From positions 1 through 64,000 of the forward strand of contig JAKFUL010000030.1 of NCBI GenBank assembly GCA_021732665.1: a stretch of DNA of 64,000 nt. The letters are read 5' to 3'. Made by a program: the position numbers and the translations under genes. The notes beneath the pieces were generated by a model that was not told where the DNA came from, ran no database searches, and saw nothing but the letters and a program-made list of their open reading frames with translations. This DNA is from Acetobacteraceae bacterium. GTDB taxonomy: Bacteria > Pseudomonadota > Alphaproteobacteria > Acetobacterales > Acetobacteraceae. Shown here one piece after another: positions 49,166 through 57,833 of this stretch (positions are counted from its first letter, which is position 1; the number at the start of each line of letters is the position of its first letter).

Positions 49166-50236
49166 ATGCGTTTGAGCATTTTGGGGGCCGGCGCCGTGGG
49201 GCCGGGTTCGGCGGCCCTGGCGGCGTCGCGCGGGCATGCTGTCACCATCTGGTCGCCCTCCGGCCAGGGCGCCGAGGGGCTGGAGGAGTTTACCGCCGAG
49301 GGCGTGCTGGAAGGCCGCTTCGCCATCCGCATCGCCCCCAGCCTGGAGGATGCGCTGGCGCAGGCCCAGGCCGTGCTGCTGGCCGTGCCCGCCTATGCCT
49401 TTGCCACGCTGCTGCCGCGCATCGCCGGGGCCTTGCCATTGGGCACGCCGCTGCTGATCGCCCCCGCCGCCTCGCTCGCGCCGCTGGTGCTGGAAGCGGC
49501 GATGGCCCATCGCGGGCCGCGCGCCCCCATCGGCGCCATGGCCACAACGCCGCTGGGCGGCCGCCGCATCGCCCCCGACCGGGTGCGCGTGGCGATGATC
49601 CGCAGCGCGCTGGAGATCGCGGCCATCCCCGCCGCCGCCGCGCCCTCCATGGCCGCCCTGGCGCATGAGCTGTTCGGCAATCGCTACATCGCCGCGCCCG
49701 ACGCGCTGCAGGTCGCGCTGATCAACGCCAACCCCATCATCCACGCCGCCCTGGCGCTGACCAACCTCACCCGCATCGAATACCAGGAGGCCTGGCCGCA
49801 ATACGGCATGATGACGGAAGGCGCCTGCCGGCTGATGCAATGCCTGGATGCCGAGCGCACGACGCTGGCCGCCGCCTGGGGCCACGGCATCCCCTCCGTC
49901 GCGACCGCGCTGCACCGCGCCAACCAGGTGCCGGAGGGGCCGTTGCATGCCATGGCCCAGGCCATCGCCCAGGGCCGCGGCGCGGTGCTGGGGCCTACCG
50001 ACCTCGCCTCGCGCTACATCACCGAGGATGTGCCCTATGGGCTGACCTTCTACCTGGCGCTGGCCGCCGCGCGCGGGGTGGCCATGCCCGTCACCCGATC
50101 CGTGGTCACCGCGCTGGAGGCCTGCTGCGGCCAGCCTTTGTCTCACAACCCGCTGCTGGAGGGGCTGGACTGGGCCGGCCTGCCCCAGGCCCTGGCGCAT
50201 GGCCTGGGCCGCGTGGACAGCAAGCCACCGCAATGA
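49166..50236 (+). CDS. NAD/NADP octopine/nopaline dehydrogenase-like protein
   Basis: 356 residues from ATG 49166, preceded by AAGGA. The N-terminal Rossmann motif is LSILGAGAVGPGSAALAASRGHAVTIWSPSG. The C-terminal helical domain has INANPIIHAALALTNLTRIEY, matching the octopine/nopaline dehydrogenase superfamily. Members reduce imines of amino acids with keto acids or oxidise opines. It is the first gene of a four-gene operon (gaps 16, 5 and 12 bases). Physiological substrate unknown. Confidence 0.78.
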   Translation: MRLSILGAGAVGPGSAALAASRGHAVTIWSPSGQGAEGLEEFTAEGVLEGRFAIRIAPSLEDALAQAQAVLLAVPAYAFATLLPRIAGALPLGTPLLIAPAASLAPLVLEAAMAHRGPRAPIGAMATTPLGGRRIAPDRVRVAMIRSALEIAAIPAAAAPSMAALAHELFGNRYIAAPDALQVALINANPIIHAALALTNLTRIEYQEAWPQYGMMTEGACRLMQCLDAERTTLAAAWGHGIPSVATALHRANQVPEGPLHAMAQAIAQGRGAVLGPTDLASRYITEDVPYGLTFYLALAAARGVAMPVTRSVVTALEACCGQPLSHNPLLEGLDWAGLPQALAHGLGRVDSKPPQ

Positions 50237-50252
50237 CACTCTCCGCCACAGC

Positions 50253-51671
50253 ATGAACCAGACCAGCCCCCTCGGATTGGCCGCGCATGAGGCCGCGGTG
50301 CGGCGCGACCTCGAGATGCTGAACCTGCCGGCCCGCAACTGGCTGCCGCCGCGGCCCGAGGGCGTGCTGGAGGTGCTGGTGGTCGGCGCGGGCATGAACG
50401 GCATCGCCGCCGCGGGCGCCCTGATCATGCGCGGCATCCGCCACATCGCCGTGCTGGATGACAGCGAGCCGGGGCGGGAAGGCCCCTGGATGACCTATGC
50501 GCGGATGGAAATGCTGCGCTCGCCCAAGACGCTGCCCGGGCCGTGCTTCGGCATCCCCTCGCTGACCTACCGGGCGTATCACGAGGCGCGCTTCGGCCGG
50601 CCGGACTGGGACGCGCTGTACAAGATCCCCAACCAGCACTGGCAGGATTACCTGGGCTGGCTGCAACGGGTGCTGGCGCTGCCCATCCGCCACGGCGTGA
50701 GGCTGGAGCGGCTGACCCCCGCGGATGGCCTGCTGCGGGCGGAGCTTGCCGGCGGCGGCGAAATCCTCGCGCGGCGCGCTGTGCTGGCAACCGGGCGCGG
50801 CGGGGCGGGGGGGCTGTACTGGCCCTCCTTCATGGATGCCGCGCTGCGGCCCGACCTCGCCGCCCATACCAACGAGATGATCGATTTCGCGGCGCTTGCC
50901 GGAAAACATGTGGCGGTGATCGGCGCCGGCCCCTCGGCGCTGGACAATGCCGCGGCGGCCATGGAGCACGGCGCGGCCGGGGTGGATGTCTATGTCCGCC
51001 GGAAAACCCTGCCGCAGATCAACAAGGGCCGCGGCTCCGCCCATCCCGGCTTCCACCGGGCGTGGGGCGAGCTGGATGACCTCGATCGCTGGGCCTTCCT
51101 GGTCTATGGCCAGGATTTGCAGGCCCCGCCGCCGCATGAGACGGTGTTCCGGGTGCTTCGGCTTGGGGTGCAAATCCATCTCGGCCATCCGGTGGCGGAG
51201 GCGCGGCGCGATGGCGACGAGGTGCTGCTGCGCCTGGCCGATGGCACCGAGCGGCGGCATGATTTTCTCATCGCCGGCACCGGCTTTCGCGTCGATATGG
51301 ATGAGGTGCCGGAACTGGCCGGCTTCGCCCCCCACATCGCGCGCTGGGGCGACCGTTACACGCCGCCGCCCGAACTGGTGCGCGAGGACCTCGCCGCCTT
51401 CCCCTATCTCGGCCCCGGCTTCGAATTGCAGCCGCGTGGCGCGACCGCTCCGCCGGAACTCGGCCTGATCCACCTGATGAATTACGGCGCCCATGCCAGC
51501 TTCGGCGGCATCGCCAGCGACATCCCCGGCGTGGCCGTGGCGGCGGACCGCCTGGCGGACGCCATCACGCGCCATGCCTTCCGCAAGAATTTCTCTGAAT
51601 TGCGCGCCGCCGTCGAAGCCTTCGACGAGCCGGAACTGGAAGGCACGCCCTTCTTCGTGCCCAGGAGCTGA
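50253..51671 (+). CDS. FAD/NAD(P)-dependent oxidoreductase, flavin-monooxygenase-like
   Basis: 472 residues from ATG 50253. The FAD-binding GxGxxG is in LEVLVVGAGMNGIAAAGALIMRG (about residue 43-52), and the second dinucleotide site is VAVIGAGPSALDNAAAAMEHGA. Late segments include HDFLIAGTGFRVDM. The organisation resembles single-component flavin monooxygenases (FMO, lysine/ornithine N-hydroxylase-like), though the classic FMO fingerprint is not obvious. Probably hydroxylates or oxidises the substrate of this operon. Confidence 0.77.
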   Translation: MNQTSPLGLAAHEAAVRRDLEMLNLPARNWLPPRPEGVLEVLVVGAGMNGIAAAGALIMRGIRHIAVLDDSEPGREGPWMTYARMEMLRSPKTLPGPCFGIPSLTYRAYHEARFGRPDWDALYKIPNQHWQDYLGWLQRVLALPIRHGVRLERLTPADGLLRAELAGGGEILARRAVLATGRGGAGGLYWPSFMDAALRPDLAAHTNEMIDFAALAGKHVAVIGAGPSALDNAAAAMEHGAAGVDVYVRRKTLPQINKGRGSAHPGFHRAWGELDDLDRWAFLVYGQDLQAPPPHETVFRVLRLGVQIHLGHPVAEARRDGDEVLLRLADGTERRHDFLIAGTGFRVDMDEVPELAGFAPHIARWGDRYTPPPELVREDLAAFPYLGPGFELQPRGATAPPELGLIHLMNYGAHASFGGIASDIPGVAVAADRLADAITRHAFRKNFSELRAAVEAFDEPELEGTPFFVPRS

Positions 51672-51676
51672 CGATC

Positions 51677-52702
51677 ATGAACGACCTGTTGGACAGGCTT
51701 GCCGGCATCACCCCCGGCAGCCCGCTCGATGCCCTGCGCGCGCTGCGCCCCGATGTACGCGCCGCCGGCGCCGGCAGCGAAGCCGCCATTTTCGACGCCC
51801 CCTCCGGCCTGACCAAACCCGAGCGCCATGCCGTGGCCCTGCATGTCGCCGCCCTGCATGAATGCGCGGAACTGGCCGAGCATCATCGCCACCTCGCCGG
51901 CACATCTCCTCGCCTGCCGGCCATGCTGGCGCATGCCGAGATGCTGACGCTGCGCCCGCACGAAGCCACGCCCGAGGCGGTGCGGGCGCTGCCCCTGACG
52001 CCCTCCGAGATCGTCATGCTTTGCCAGCTCATCGCCTTCATCGCCTATCAGGCGCGCGCGCTGCATGGGCTGAAATTGCTGGCGGGCGAGCCGGTGGCCG
52101 TGGCCGCCCCGGGCGCGATGCCGCAGGGCGGTACCTTGGCGTTCGGCTTCACCTCCGAGACGCTGGAATGGCGCGCCTGGGTGCCCGTGCTGGACCTGAC
52201 CGAGGCCACGCCCGAACAGCAGAAAGTCCTGGACGAAAGCCACCCGAAAGCCCGCACCAGCCCCTATTACCTGCTGCTGGTGCAGGAGCCGGAGGTGCTG
52301 CGGCAGCGCTCGAAACTCTTCAACACCATCATGTATGGCCCGCGTGGCGCGGCGAGGGCCGAGCGCGAACTGGCCGCCGCCGCCGAAAGCCGGTTGAATG
52401 GCTGCCCCTATTGCCTCTCGGTCCACGCCCAGCGCTATGTCCAGCTCAAGGGCGACCCGAAGCTGATGGACAGGCTGGTGCAGGACGGCGTGGACGCGCC
52501 CATGGACCCACGCTCGCGCGCCATCACCGACCTCTCGGTGGCGCTCAGCCAAACGCCCCCCAGCGCCGGCCCCGCGCATGTCGAACGGTTGCGCGGCGAG
52601 GGGATGGAGGATGACGAAATCCTCGATATCATCCTCTCCACCGCGATGTTCGCCTGGGCCAACCGACTCATGCAGACCCTGGGCGAACCCGTCCGAACCT
52701 GA
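51677..52702 (+). CDS. CMD/AhpD two-domain fusion, peroxidase-related
   Basis: 341 residues made of two AhpD/CMD-like helical halves. The first (about 1-140) lacks CxxC. The second (about 160-341) has the AhpD redox motif NGCPYCLSVHAQ with Cys243, Cys246 and His250. The halves resemble the separate partner genes known as CMD domain protein and alkylhydroperoxidase domain protein, here joined in one chain. A role in removing peroxide or a reactive product formed by the neighbouring flavoenzyme is an inference. Confidence 0.75.
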   Translation: MNDLLDRLAGITPGSPLDALRALRPDVRAAGAGSEAAIFDAPSGLTKPERHAVALHVAALHECAELAEHHRHLAGTSPRLPAMLAHAEMLTLRPHEATPEAVRALPLTPSEIVMLCQLIAFIAYQARALHGLKLLAGEPVAVAAPGAMPQGGTLAFGFTSETLEWRAWVPVLDLTEATPEQQKVLDESHPKARTSPYYLLLVQEPEVLRQRSKLFNTIMYGPRGAARAERELAAAAESRLNGCPYCLSVHAQRYVQLKGDPKLMDRLVQDGVDAPMDPRSRAITDLSVALSQTPPSAGPAHVERLRGEGMEDDEILDIILSTAMFAWANRLMQTLGEPVRT

Positions 52703-52714
52703 AAGACCCCCCTC

Positions 52715-53923
52715 ATGACCGCAGCCGAGGCCGTTGGCCTTTCCACCGATCGCCTGGCCCGTATCGATGCCTGGCGCCAGCGCCTGGTGGATGACGGCAA
52801 GCTCGCCGGCGCCACGACGCTGGTGATGCGCCGCGGCCAGGTCGCGCATCTGGGCAGCAGCGGGCTCGCCGACATCGCCCGCGGCGCCGCCATGGCGGCT
52901 GACACCATCCACCGCATCTATTCCATGACCAAGCCGCTGACCTCGGTGGCCATCATGATGCTCTATGAGCTCGGGCTGTTTCAGCTCGACGACCCGATCA
53001 GCCGGTTTGTGCCGGCCTTCGCCGGGCAGCGGGTCTGCACCGGCGGCTCACGCGGGAAGATGGATACGGTGCCGGCCGCGCGCGACATCACCTTTCGCGA
53101 CCTGCTGACCCACACCTCCGGCCTCACCTATGGCTTCATGCAATCCACCCTGGTGGATGCGGTGTATCGCGAGCGCGGCATTGAGTTTGGCGGCAATGAT
53201 ACCAGCCTGCGCGAAGTGGTGGAGGCCCTGGCCGCCCTGCCGCTGATCGCCCAGCCCGGGGCGGAATGGAACTACAGCGTCTCCACCGACGTGCTGGGCT
53301 ATCTGGTGGAAGTGATTTCCGGCCAGCCCTTCGCCGAGTTCATGCGGGAGCGGCTGATCGAACCGCTGGGCATGGTCGATACCAGCTTCCAGCTCCCGGC
53401 CGAAAAACTCCCGCGCTTCGCCGCCAATTACGCCCGCGGCAGCACCGGCAAGCTCGTGACGATCGATGACCCCGCCACCAGCCGCTACCTGGAACCGCAG
53501 AAGGTGCATTCCGGCGGCGGCGGGCTGCTCTCCACCGCCGCCGATTATCTGCGCTTCTGCCGGATGATGCTGAACAAGGGCGAGCTGGACGGGGTGCGCT
53601 ATCTCGGCCGCAAGACGGTGGAACTCATGATGTCCAACCATCTGCGCGGCGACATGGCGGCGATGGGCCAGCCGCGCTGGTCGGAAAGCACGGCCGAGGG
53701 CATCGGCTTCGGCCTGGGCTTTTCCGTGACCCTCGACCCGGCGCGGGCGCAGATCCTGGGCAGCCCTGGCGAATGCGCCTGGGGCGGGGCGGCCAGCACC
53801 GCCTTCTGGATCGACCCGGCCGAGGAGATGGCGGTGGTGTTCCTCACCCAGCTCATGCCCTCCACCACCTGGCCTTTGCGGCGGGAATTGCGGGTGCTGA
53901 CCTATCAGGCGGTGATCGATTAG
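52715..53923 (+). CDS. Serine hydrolase, class C beta-lactamase family
   Basis: 402 residues. SxxK nucleophile motif in IYSMTKPLTSVAI (Ser near residue 70), the Tyr motif in WNYSVSTDVLGYLVEVISGQPF, and a late region near GSPGECAWGGAASTAFWIDP in place of the KTG triad. No signal peptide is evident, so it is probably a cytoplasmic esterase, transesterase or amidase, not a resistance enzyme. Last gene of the four-gene operon. The 3' end overlaps the convergent permease gene by 4 bases. Confidence 0.83.
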   Translation: MTAAEAVGLSTDRLARIDAWRQRLVDDGKLAGATTLVMRRGQVAHLGSSGLADIARGAAMAADTIHRIYSMTKPLTSVAIMMLYELGLFQLDDPISRFVPAFAGQRVCTGGSRGKMDTVPAARDITFRDLLTHTSGLTYGFMQSTLVDAVYRERGIEFGGNDTSLREVVEALAALPLIAQPGAEWNYSVSTDVLGYLVEVISGQPFAEFMRERLIEPLGMVDTSFQLPAEKLPRFAANYARGSTGKLVTIDDPATSRYLEPQKVHSGGGGLLSTAADYLRFCRMMLNKGELDGVRYLGRKTVELMMSNHLRGDMAAMGQPRWSESTAEGIGFGLGFSVTLDPARAQILGSPGECAWGGAASTAFWIDPAEEMAVVFLTQLMPSTTWPLRRELRVLTYQAVID

Positions 53924-54822
53924 GCCCGGCGCCAGCGGCCGCTGAAAGCGGCCGCCGCCACCAGCAACCCGGACAGCACGCCGATCATCCCCGCCGCGTT
54001 CACCGCATGGGCGCTGCCGAGTGCCGCCGGCAGCGGCCCGGCCAGCATATACCCCAGCGCCGCCACCGCCGCCCCCAGCGCGGCACCGCCCAGGATTTGG
54101 GTGTTGTAGCGGTTGGTCAGCAGCCGCATGGCGCTGGCCGGCGCCACCAGCAGCGCCACCACCAGGATGGACCCCACCGCCTCGAAGGCCGCCACGGCGG
54201 CGGCGGCCAGCATCAGGTTCAGCACCACATCCAGCCGCCGCACCGGCAGGCCCAGGCTCACGGCATAGGCGGGGTCGAAGCAGAGCAGTTTCAACGGCTG
54301 CCAGAGCAGGGCGGTGGTAACGGCGATCAGCGCCCCCACCCCGGCCAGCAAAAACACCGCCCGCGGCAGCGCCGCCAGGGCGGTGGCGTCGAACAGCGAC
54401 GCAATGCCCTCTGCCTGTGGCCAGAGCAGCGTCTCCATTTGGCCAAACAATACGCAATCCACGTCCAGGTCCACGCTGCGCGCGCCGGTCGCCTCCAGCA
54501 GCACAAGCCCGGCGGCGAAGAAGCTGGTGAAGACGATGCCGGTGGCCGCCGCTCCCTCCAGCCGTGCCGCGCGGCGTAGCCAGGTGATGAGCCAGGAGGC
54601 CAGCAGCGCCGCGATCGCGGCACCCAGCAGCATGGGCGCCCCCGCCCGCGCGCCGGTGACGGCAAAGCCGAGCACGATGCCGGGCAGCACCGCATGGGTG
54701 ATGGCGTCGCCCAGCAGCGCCTCGCGCCGCAGCACGAGAAAACTGCCGAGCAGCCCGCAGGTGGCGCCGGCCAGCATGGCGGCCAGCAGGGGGGCGAAAT
54801 CGAGTTGCAGAAAGGCGGTCAC
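53920..54822 (-). CDS. Zn/Mn ABC transporter permease 2 (ZnuB/TroC family)
   Basis: 300 residues from GTG 54822 (TAFLQLDFAPLL). Eight or nine membrane segments; family marks LGSFLVLRREALLGDAITHAVLPGIVLGF and FEAVGSILVVALLVAPASAMRLLTNR. It forms the membrane channel of a group 9 metal importer with the preceding permease. The longer frame to 54957 has no hydrophobic or homologous content, so I exclude it. It follows the first permease by about 50 bases. Confidence 0.85.
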   Translation of the reverse strand: MTAFLQLDFAPLLAAMLAGATCGLLGSFLVLRREALLGDAITHAVLPGIVLGFAVTGARAGAPMLLGAAIAALLASWLITWLRRAARLEGAAATGIVFTSFFAAGLVLLEATGARSVDLDVDCVLFGQMETLLWPQAEGIASLFDATALAALPRAVFLLAGVGALIAVTTALLWQPLKLLCFDPAYAVSLGLPVRRLDVVLNLMLAAAAVAAFEAVGSILVVALLVAPASAMRLLTNRYNTQILGGAALGAAVAALGYMLAGPLPAALGSAHAVNAAGMIGVLSGLLVAAAAFSGRWRRA

Positions 54823-54874
54823 GCCCCCGATGCCCGAAGCGGCCGAAGGCGGCGAAGGGCTGAATCGGCGGCCA

Positions 54875-55705
54875 TCATGCCCGGCGCACCAGCAAAGCCG
54901 CGACGAAAAACGCCGTGCCCACCAGCACCACCGCGGCCCCGGTCGGCCAGCCCTCATGCCCGGCCGAGATCAGCGCCCCCAGCACGCCGGACACCCCGCC
55001 GATCGCGCAACTCGCCGCCAGCATCCCCGGCAGCCGCTGGTTGAGCAGCCGCGCCGTCGCCGCCGGCAGCACCAGCAGCGCCACCACCAGCACCAGCCCC
55101 ACCGCCGGCAGGCCCGCGATGCAGACGAGCAGGATCAAACCCATCAAGGCCGCATCGGTCACCCGGATGTTCAGGCCCTGCAAGGCGGCGAATTCGGCGT
55201 CGAAGCACAGCGCGCGAAACCGTGGGAAGAGCGCCACTGTCGCGACCACGCAGAACATTGCCAGCAGCCCCGCCGCCCAGGCATCCTCGGTGCGCATGGT
55301 CGCGGCCTGGCCCAGGATGAAATGCGACAGCCCCGCCTGGGCGCCGGCCGGCATGGCCTGCACCACTGAAAGCCCCACCACCCCCAGCGCATAAAAACTG
55401 GCCAGCACCACGCCGATGGCCGCGTCCTGCCGAATCCTCCCCGTGGCCGCCAGCGCCTGCACCGCCCAAAGCCCCAGCGCGCCGGCGATCGCGCCGCCGA
55501 TCAGCAAGGGCGGCAGCGCCCGCGGGTCGGTGCCGAACCAGGCGCCGATCAGCGCCGCCCCCACCACGCCGGGCAGGGCGGCATGGCCCATCGCATCGGC
55601 CAGCAAGGCGCGCCCGCGCAGCAGCGCGAAGCAGCCCACCGCACCCGCCGCCACCCCCAGCGCCGCGCAGCCCAGCAGCACCACCAGCGTGTTGTGGGCG
55701 ATCAA
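54875..55705 (-). CDS. Zn/Mn ABC transporter permease 1 (ZnuB/TroC family)
   Basis: 276 residues from TTG 55705, overlapping the ATPase stop in a TTGA. Family marks: GCFALLRGRALLADAMGHAALPGVVGAAL, AAIGVVLASFYALGVVGLSVVQ and LPAVGLVLVVALLVLPAATARLLNQRLPGM. Two different permease genes in one operon resemble TroC/TroD- or MntC/MntD-type systems rather than single-permease ZnuABC. Confidence 0.87.
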   Translation of the reverse strand: MIAHNTLVVLLGCAALGVAAGAVGCFALLRGRALLADAMGHAALPGVVGAALIGAWFGTDPRALPPLLIGGAIAGALGLWAVQALAATGRIRQDAAIGVVLASFYALGVVGLSVVQAMPAGAQAGLSHFILGQAATMRTEDAWAAGLLAMFCVVATVALFPRFRALCFDAEFAALQGLNIRVTDAALMGLILLVCIAGLPAVGLVLVVALLVLPAATARLLNQRLPGMLAASCAIGGVSGVLGALISAGHEGWPTGAAVVLVGTAFFVAALLVRRA

Positions 55706-56427
55706 TCGGCGGCCTCCGCCTCGGCCAGGCTGGGGCCGTAGGTGGTGACGATCATGGCGGGCGTGAACACCTCCGCCACCGTGCCGGCCGCCACCACGCG
55801 GCCATTGAGCATCAAAGCGTGTTCAAAAACATGCGGCACCGAGGCGAGGTCATGATGGACCGCCACCACGCTTTTCCCCGCCGCGACGAGCGCTTGCAGG
55901 ACGCGAATGATCTCCCGCTCGGTCGCCGCATCCACCGCCGCCAGGGGCTCGTCCATCAGCAGCAGATCGGCCTCCTGCGCCAGGCAGCGGGCGAGGAAGA
56001 CGCGCTGCTGCTGGCCGCCGGAAAGCTGGCCGATGGGCCGGTCGGCCAGGGCCGCCATGCCGACTTCGTCCAGCGCCGCGCGCGCCGCCTCGCGCTCGCG
56101 TCGGGGGAGCGCGCCCCACCAGCGGGTGCGCGGCGTGCGGGCCATGGCCACCACATCCAGCGCCGAGGCCGGGAAATCCCAATCCACGCTGGCGCGCTGC
56201 GGCAGGTAGCCCACGCGCGCGCGGGCCTCGTCCAGGCTGGTGCCGAACAAGCGCACCTCGCCCTCGCAGGGGATCAACCCGAGTGCGGCCTTCAGCAAAG
56301 TGGATTTGCCCGCGCCATTCGGGCCGATGATGGCGGTGAGGCCCCTGGGCAACTCCCAGGAGATATCCACCAGCGCCGGCCGCTCGCCATAGAAAACATT
56401 GAGGTGGCGGATGCTCAGCGGCGTCAT
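55702..56427 (-). CDS. Zn/Mn ABC transporter ATP-binding protein
   Basis: 241 residues. Walker A GPNGAGKSTLLK, Q-loop YLPQRASVDWDFP, signature LSGGQQQRVFLARCLAQEADLLLMDEPLAAVD with Walker B, and the H-loop VVAVHHDLASV. The RASVDWDFP Q-loop is common in group 9 metal importers. It overlaps the binding-protein gene by 4 bases. Confidence 0.92.
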   Translation of the reverse strand: MTPLSIRHLNVFYGERPALVDISWELPRGLTAIIGPNGAGKSTLLKAALGLIPCEGEVRLFGTSLDEARARVGYLPQRASVDWDFPASALDVVAMARTPRTRWWGALPRREREAARAALDEVGMAALADRPIGQLSGGQQQRVFLARCLAQEADLLLMDEPLAAVDAATEREIIRVLQALVAAGKSVVAVHHDLASVPHVFEHALMLNGRVVAAGTVAEVFTPAMIVTTYGPSLAEAEAAD

Positions 56428-57374
56428 GCGCGCAGCCGGCCATTCATGCCCGCGGCCGGCGCGTCGCCGCCCAGCGCGCGGGCGATGGTGGTGATGTTGT
56501 GATCCAGCATGCCCTCCAGCGTACCGGTATAGCCGCCCGCCGGCCCCATGGAATCGGAGAAGAGATTGCCGCCCAGACGCACCCGATGGCCGCGCGCCGC
56601 CGCGCCCTCGATCAGCGAGCGCACGGCACGGTCGGGCACCGAGGTTTCGGCGAAGACGGCGGGCACCCGGCGCTGGACCAGCATGGCCACGATCGCCTCG
56701 ATGCGGATCAGCGAGGCTTCGGCCTCGGTCGACAGCCCCTGGATGCTGTCGATGTCCAGCGCGTAGCGCCGGGCGAAATAGCCGAAAGCGTCATGCGCCG
56801 TCACCAGCACGCGCTGCGGCCCGGGGATGCCGCCCAGCACCCGCGCCGCATACTCATGCAGCCGTTGCATCCGCGCCTGATAGCCCGCGAGGTTGGTGGC
56901 CAGCGGCGACCTCGGCAGCAGCGGCGCCAGCGCGGCGGGCAGGGTCGCGGCGGCCTCGGCCCAGAGCAGCGGGTCCATCCAGACATGCGGGTCTGCCGCG
57001 TCGGGATATTCCGGATGCGCGCGCAGGCCCTCGCGCGGCAGCGATTCGGCCATGGCCAGCACCCTTCGCCCGGCGCCGGCGAGCCGTGCCAGCACCTCCT
57101 CCATCCGCCCTTCGAGCCGATGGCCGTTCAGCACCACCAAGTCAGCGCCCAGCAGCTTGGCGGTGTCGGCCCGTGTTGGACGAAACAGATGCGGGTCCAC
57201 CCCCTCGCCCATCAGGCTTTCCACCCGCGGCCCGGGGCCGGCCACGGCGCGCACGGCGTCTGCCAGCATCGCCGTGGTGGTGAGCAGGAAGGGCGGCCGG
57301 CCCTGCGCCAGGGTGGGCGTGGCCGGCAGCCAGGCCAGCAAGGCGCGGCGAGGAACGCTTGAACAGGTGTTCAC
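56424..57374 (-). CDS. Zn/Mn ABC transporter substrate-binding protein (TroA-like)
   Basis: 316 residues from GTG 57374 with a signal peptide ending near TPTLAQG. Metal ligand candidates are His62 (DPHLF), His130 (DPHVWMDP), His194 (TAHDAFGYF) and Asp274 (LFSDSMG), a three-His plus Asp set as in TroA, which takes Zn and Mn. It has no His-rich loop as in ZnuA. It is the first gene of a four-gene import operon. Its start codon lies at the edge of a palindrome that looks like an ArsR/SmtB operator. Confidence 0.9.
   Translation of the reverse strand: MNTCSSVPRRALLAWLPATPTLAQGRPPFLLTTTAMLADAVRAVAGPGPRVESLMGEGVDPHLFRPTRADTAKLLGADLVVLNGHRLEGRMEEVLARLAGAGRRVLAMAESLPREGLRAHPEYPDAADPHVWMDPLLWAEAAATLPAALAPLLPRSPLATNLAGYQARMQRLHEYAARVLGGIPGPQRVLVTAHDAFGYFARRYALDIDSIQGLSTEAEASLIRIEAIVAMLVQRRVPAVFAETSVPDRAVRSLIEGAAARGHRVRLGGNLFSDSMGPAGGYTGTLEGMLDHNITTIARALGGDAPAAGMNGRLRA
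57360..57373. promoter_or_regulatory. ArsR/SmtB-type operator over the importer start codon
   Basis: TGAACA-GG-TGTTCA is a perfect inverted repeat with a 2-base centre, matching the core of the 12-2-12 ArsR/SmtB operator. It spans the GTG start region (57372-57374) of the metal-binding protein and is about 120 bases from the divergent regulator start. Binding there would block expression of the importer operon and possibly of the regulator. Confidence 0.6.
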
Positions 57375-57492
57375 GTCTTCAATGCTTTAGGGATTTCAAT
57401 GGGTTGTGACCTCTATTTGGCGCCTGATGCGGCCCACCGCAAGGGCTGTTTCCCCCCTTGCGCCCGCCGCGCCATCCGCCCAATGCTGGGGC

Positions 57493-57816
57493 ATGGCCCA
57501 ACGTCCGCGCATTCCCGAAGACCAGGTTGTCGAATTGGCCGAGATGTTCCGGCTGATGAGCGACCCCACTCGCCTGAAAATCATCCTCGCCTGCCTCGAC
57601 GACCCGGCGGCGGTGGGCGAGATGGCGGAGCGCCTGGCGATCTCGGCCAGCCTGGTCTCCCACCATCTGCGGCTGCTGCGCGCGGCCAGGCTATTGCAGG
57701 CGGATCGCCGGGGACGGCAGGTCTTCTATGTGGTCGGCGACCCGCATATCCGCTCCATGCTGTCGGACATGGTGGACCATGTCGCCGAGGGCGATGCCGA
57801 GGTTGAAGCGGGCTGA
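57493..57816 (+). CDS. ArsR/SmtB-family metalloregulator
   Basis: 107 residues from ATG 57493 (MAQRPRIPED). Winged helix: MFRLMSDPTRLKIILACLDD, then VGEMAERLAISASLVSHHLRLLRAARLLQADRRGRQVFY. The last helix has Asp83-x-His85, His96 and Glu99, the exact spacing of the SmtB alpha-5 Zn site (D104, H106, H117, E120). The alpha-3 CxC site of ArsR is absent. It diverges from the Zn/Mn importer operon and probably controls it. In known members Zn releases the repressor, which would be the wrong sign for an importer. The longer frame from 57406 is unsupported. Confidence 0.88.
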   Translation: MAQRPRIPEDQVVELAEMFRLMSDPTRLKIILACLDDPAAVGEMAERLAISASLVSHHLRLLRAARLLQADRRGRQVFYVVGDPHIRSMLSDMVDHVAEGDAEVEAG

Positions 57817-57833
57817 CTCTGGCCTTCCGTCCC

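Noticed and set aside
48062-50446. 794-codon minus-strand frame appearing to fuse a long N-terminal region to the Bug protein
   Set aside because: The upstream part is antisense to the opine-dehydrogenase-like gene and repetitive in composition; a normal signal peptide starts at ATG 49048.
52715-53923. Serine hydrolase as an antibiotic-resistance beta-lactamase
   Set aside because: No signal peptide, no canonical KTG motif, and it lies in a catabolic operon; more likely an esterase or amidase of the same fold.
56424-57374. Reading the metal-binding protein as Mn-specific from a Glu in FAETSV
   Set aside because: That Glu is not at the third-ligand position. The aligned residue is His194 in TAHDAF, so the site is TroA-like and metal preference is open.
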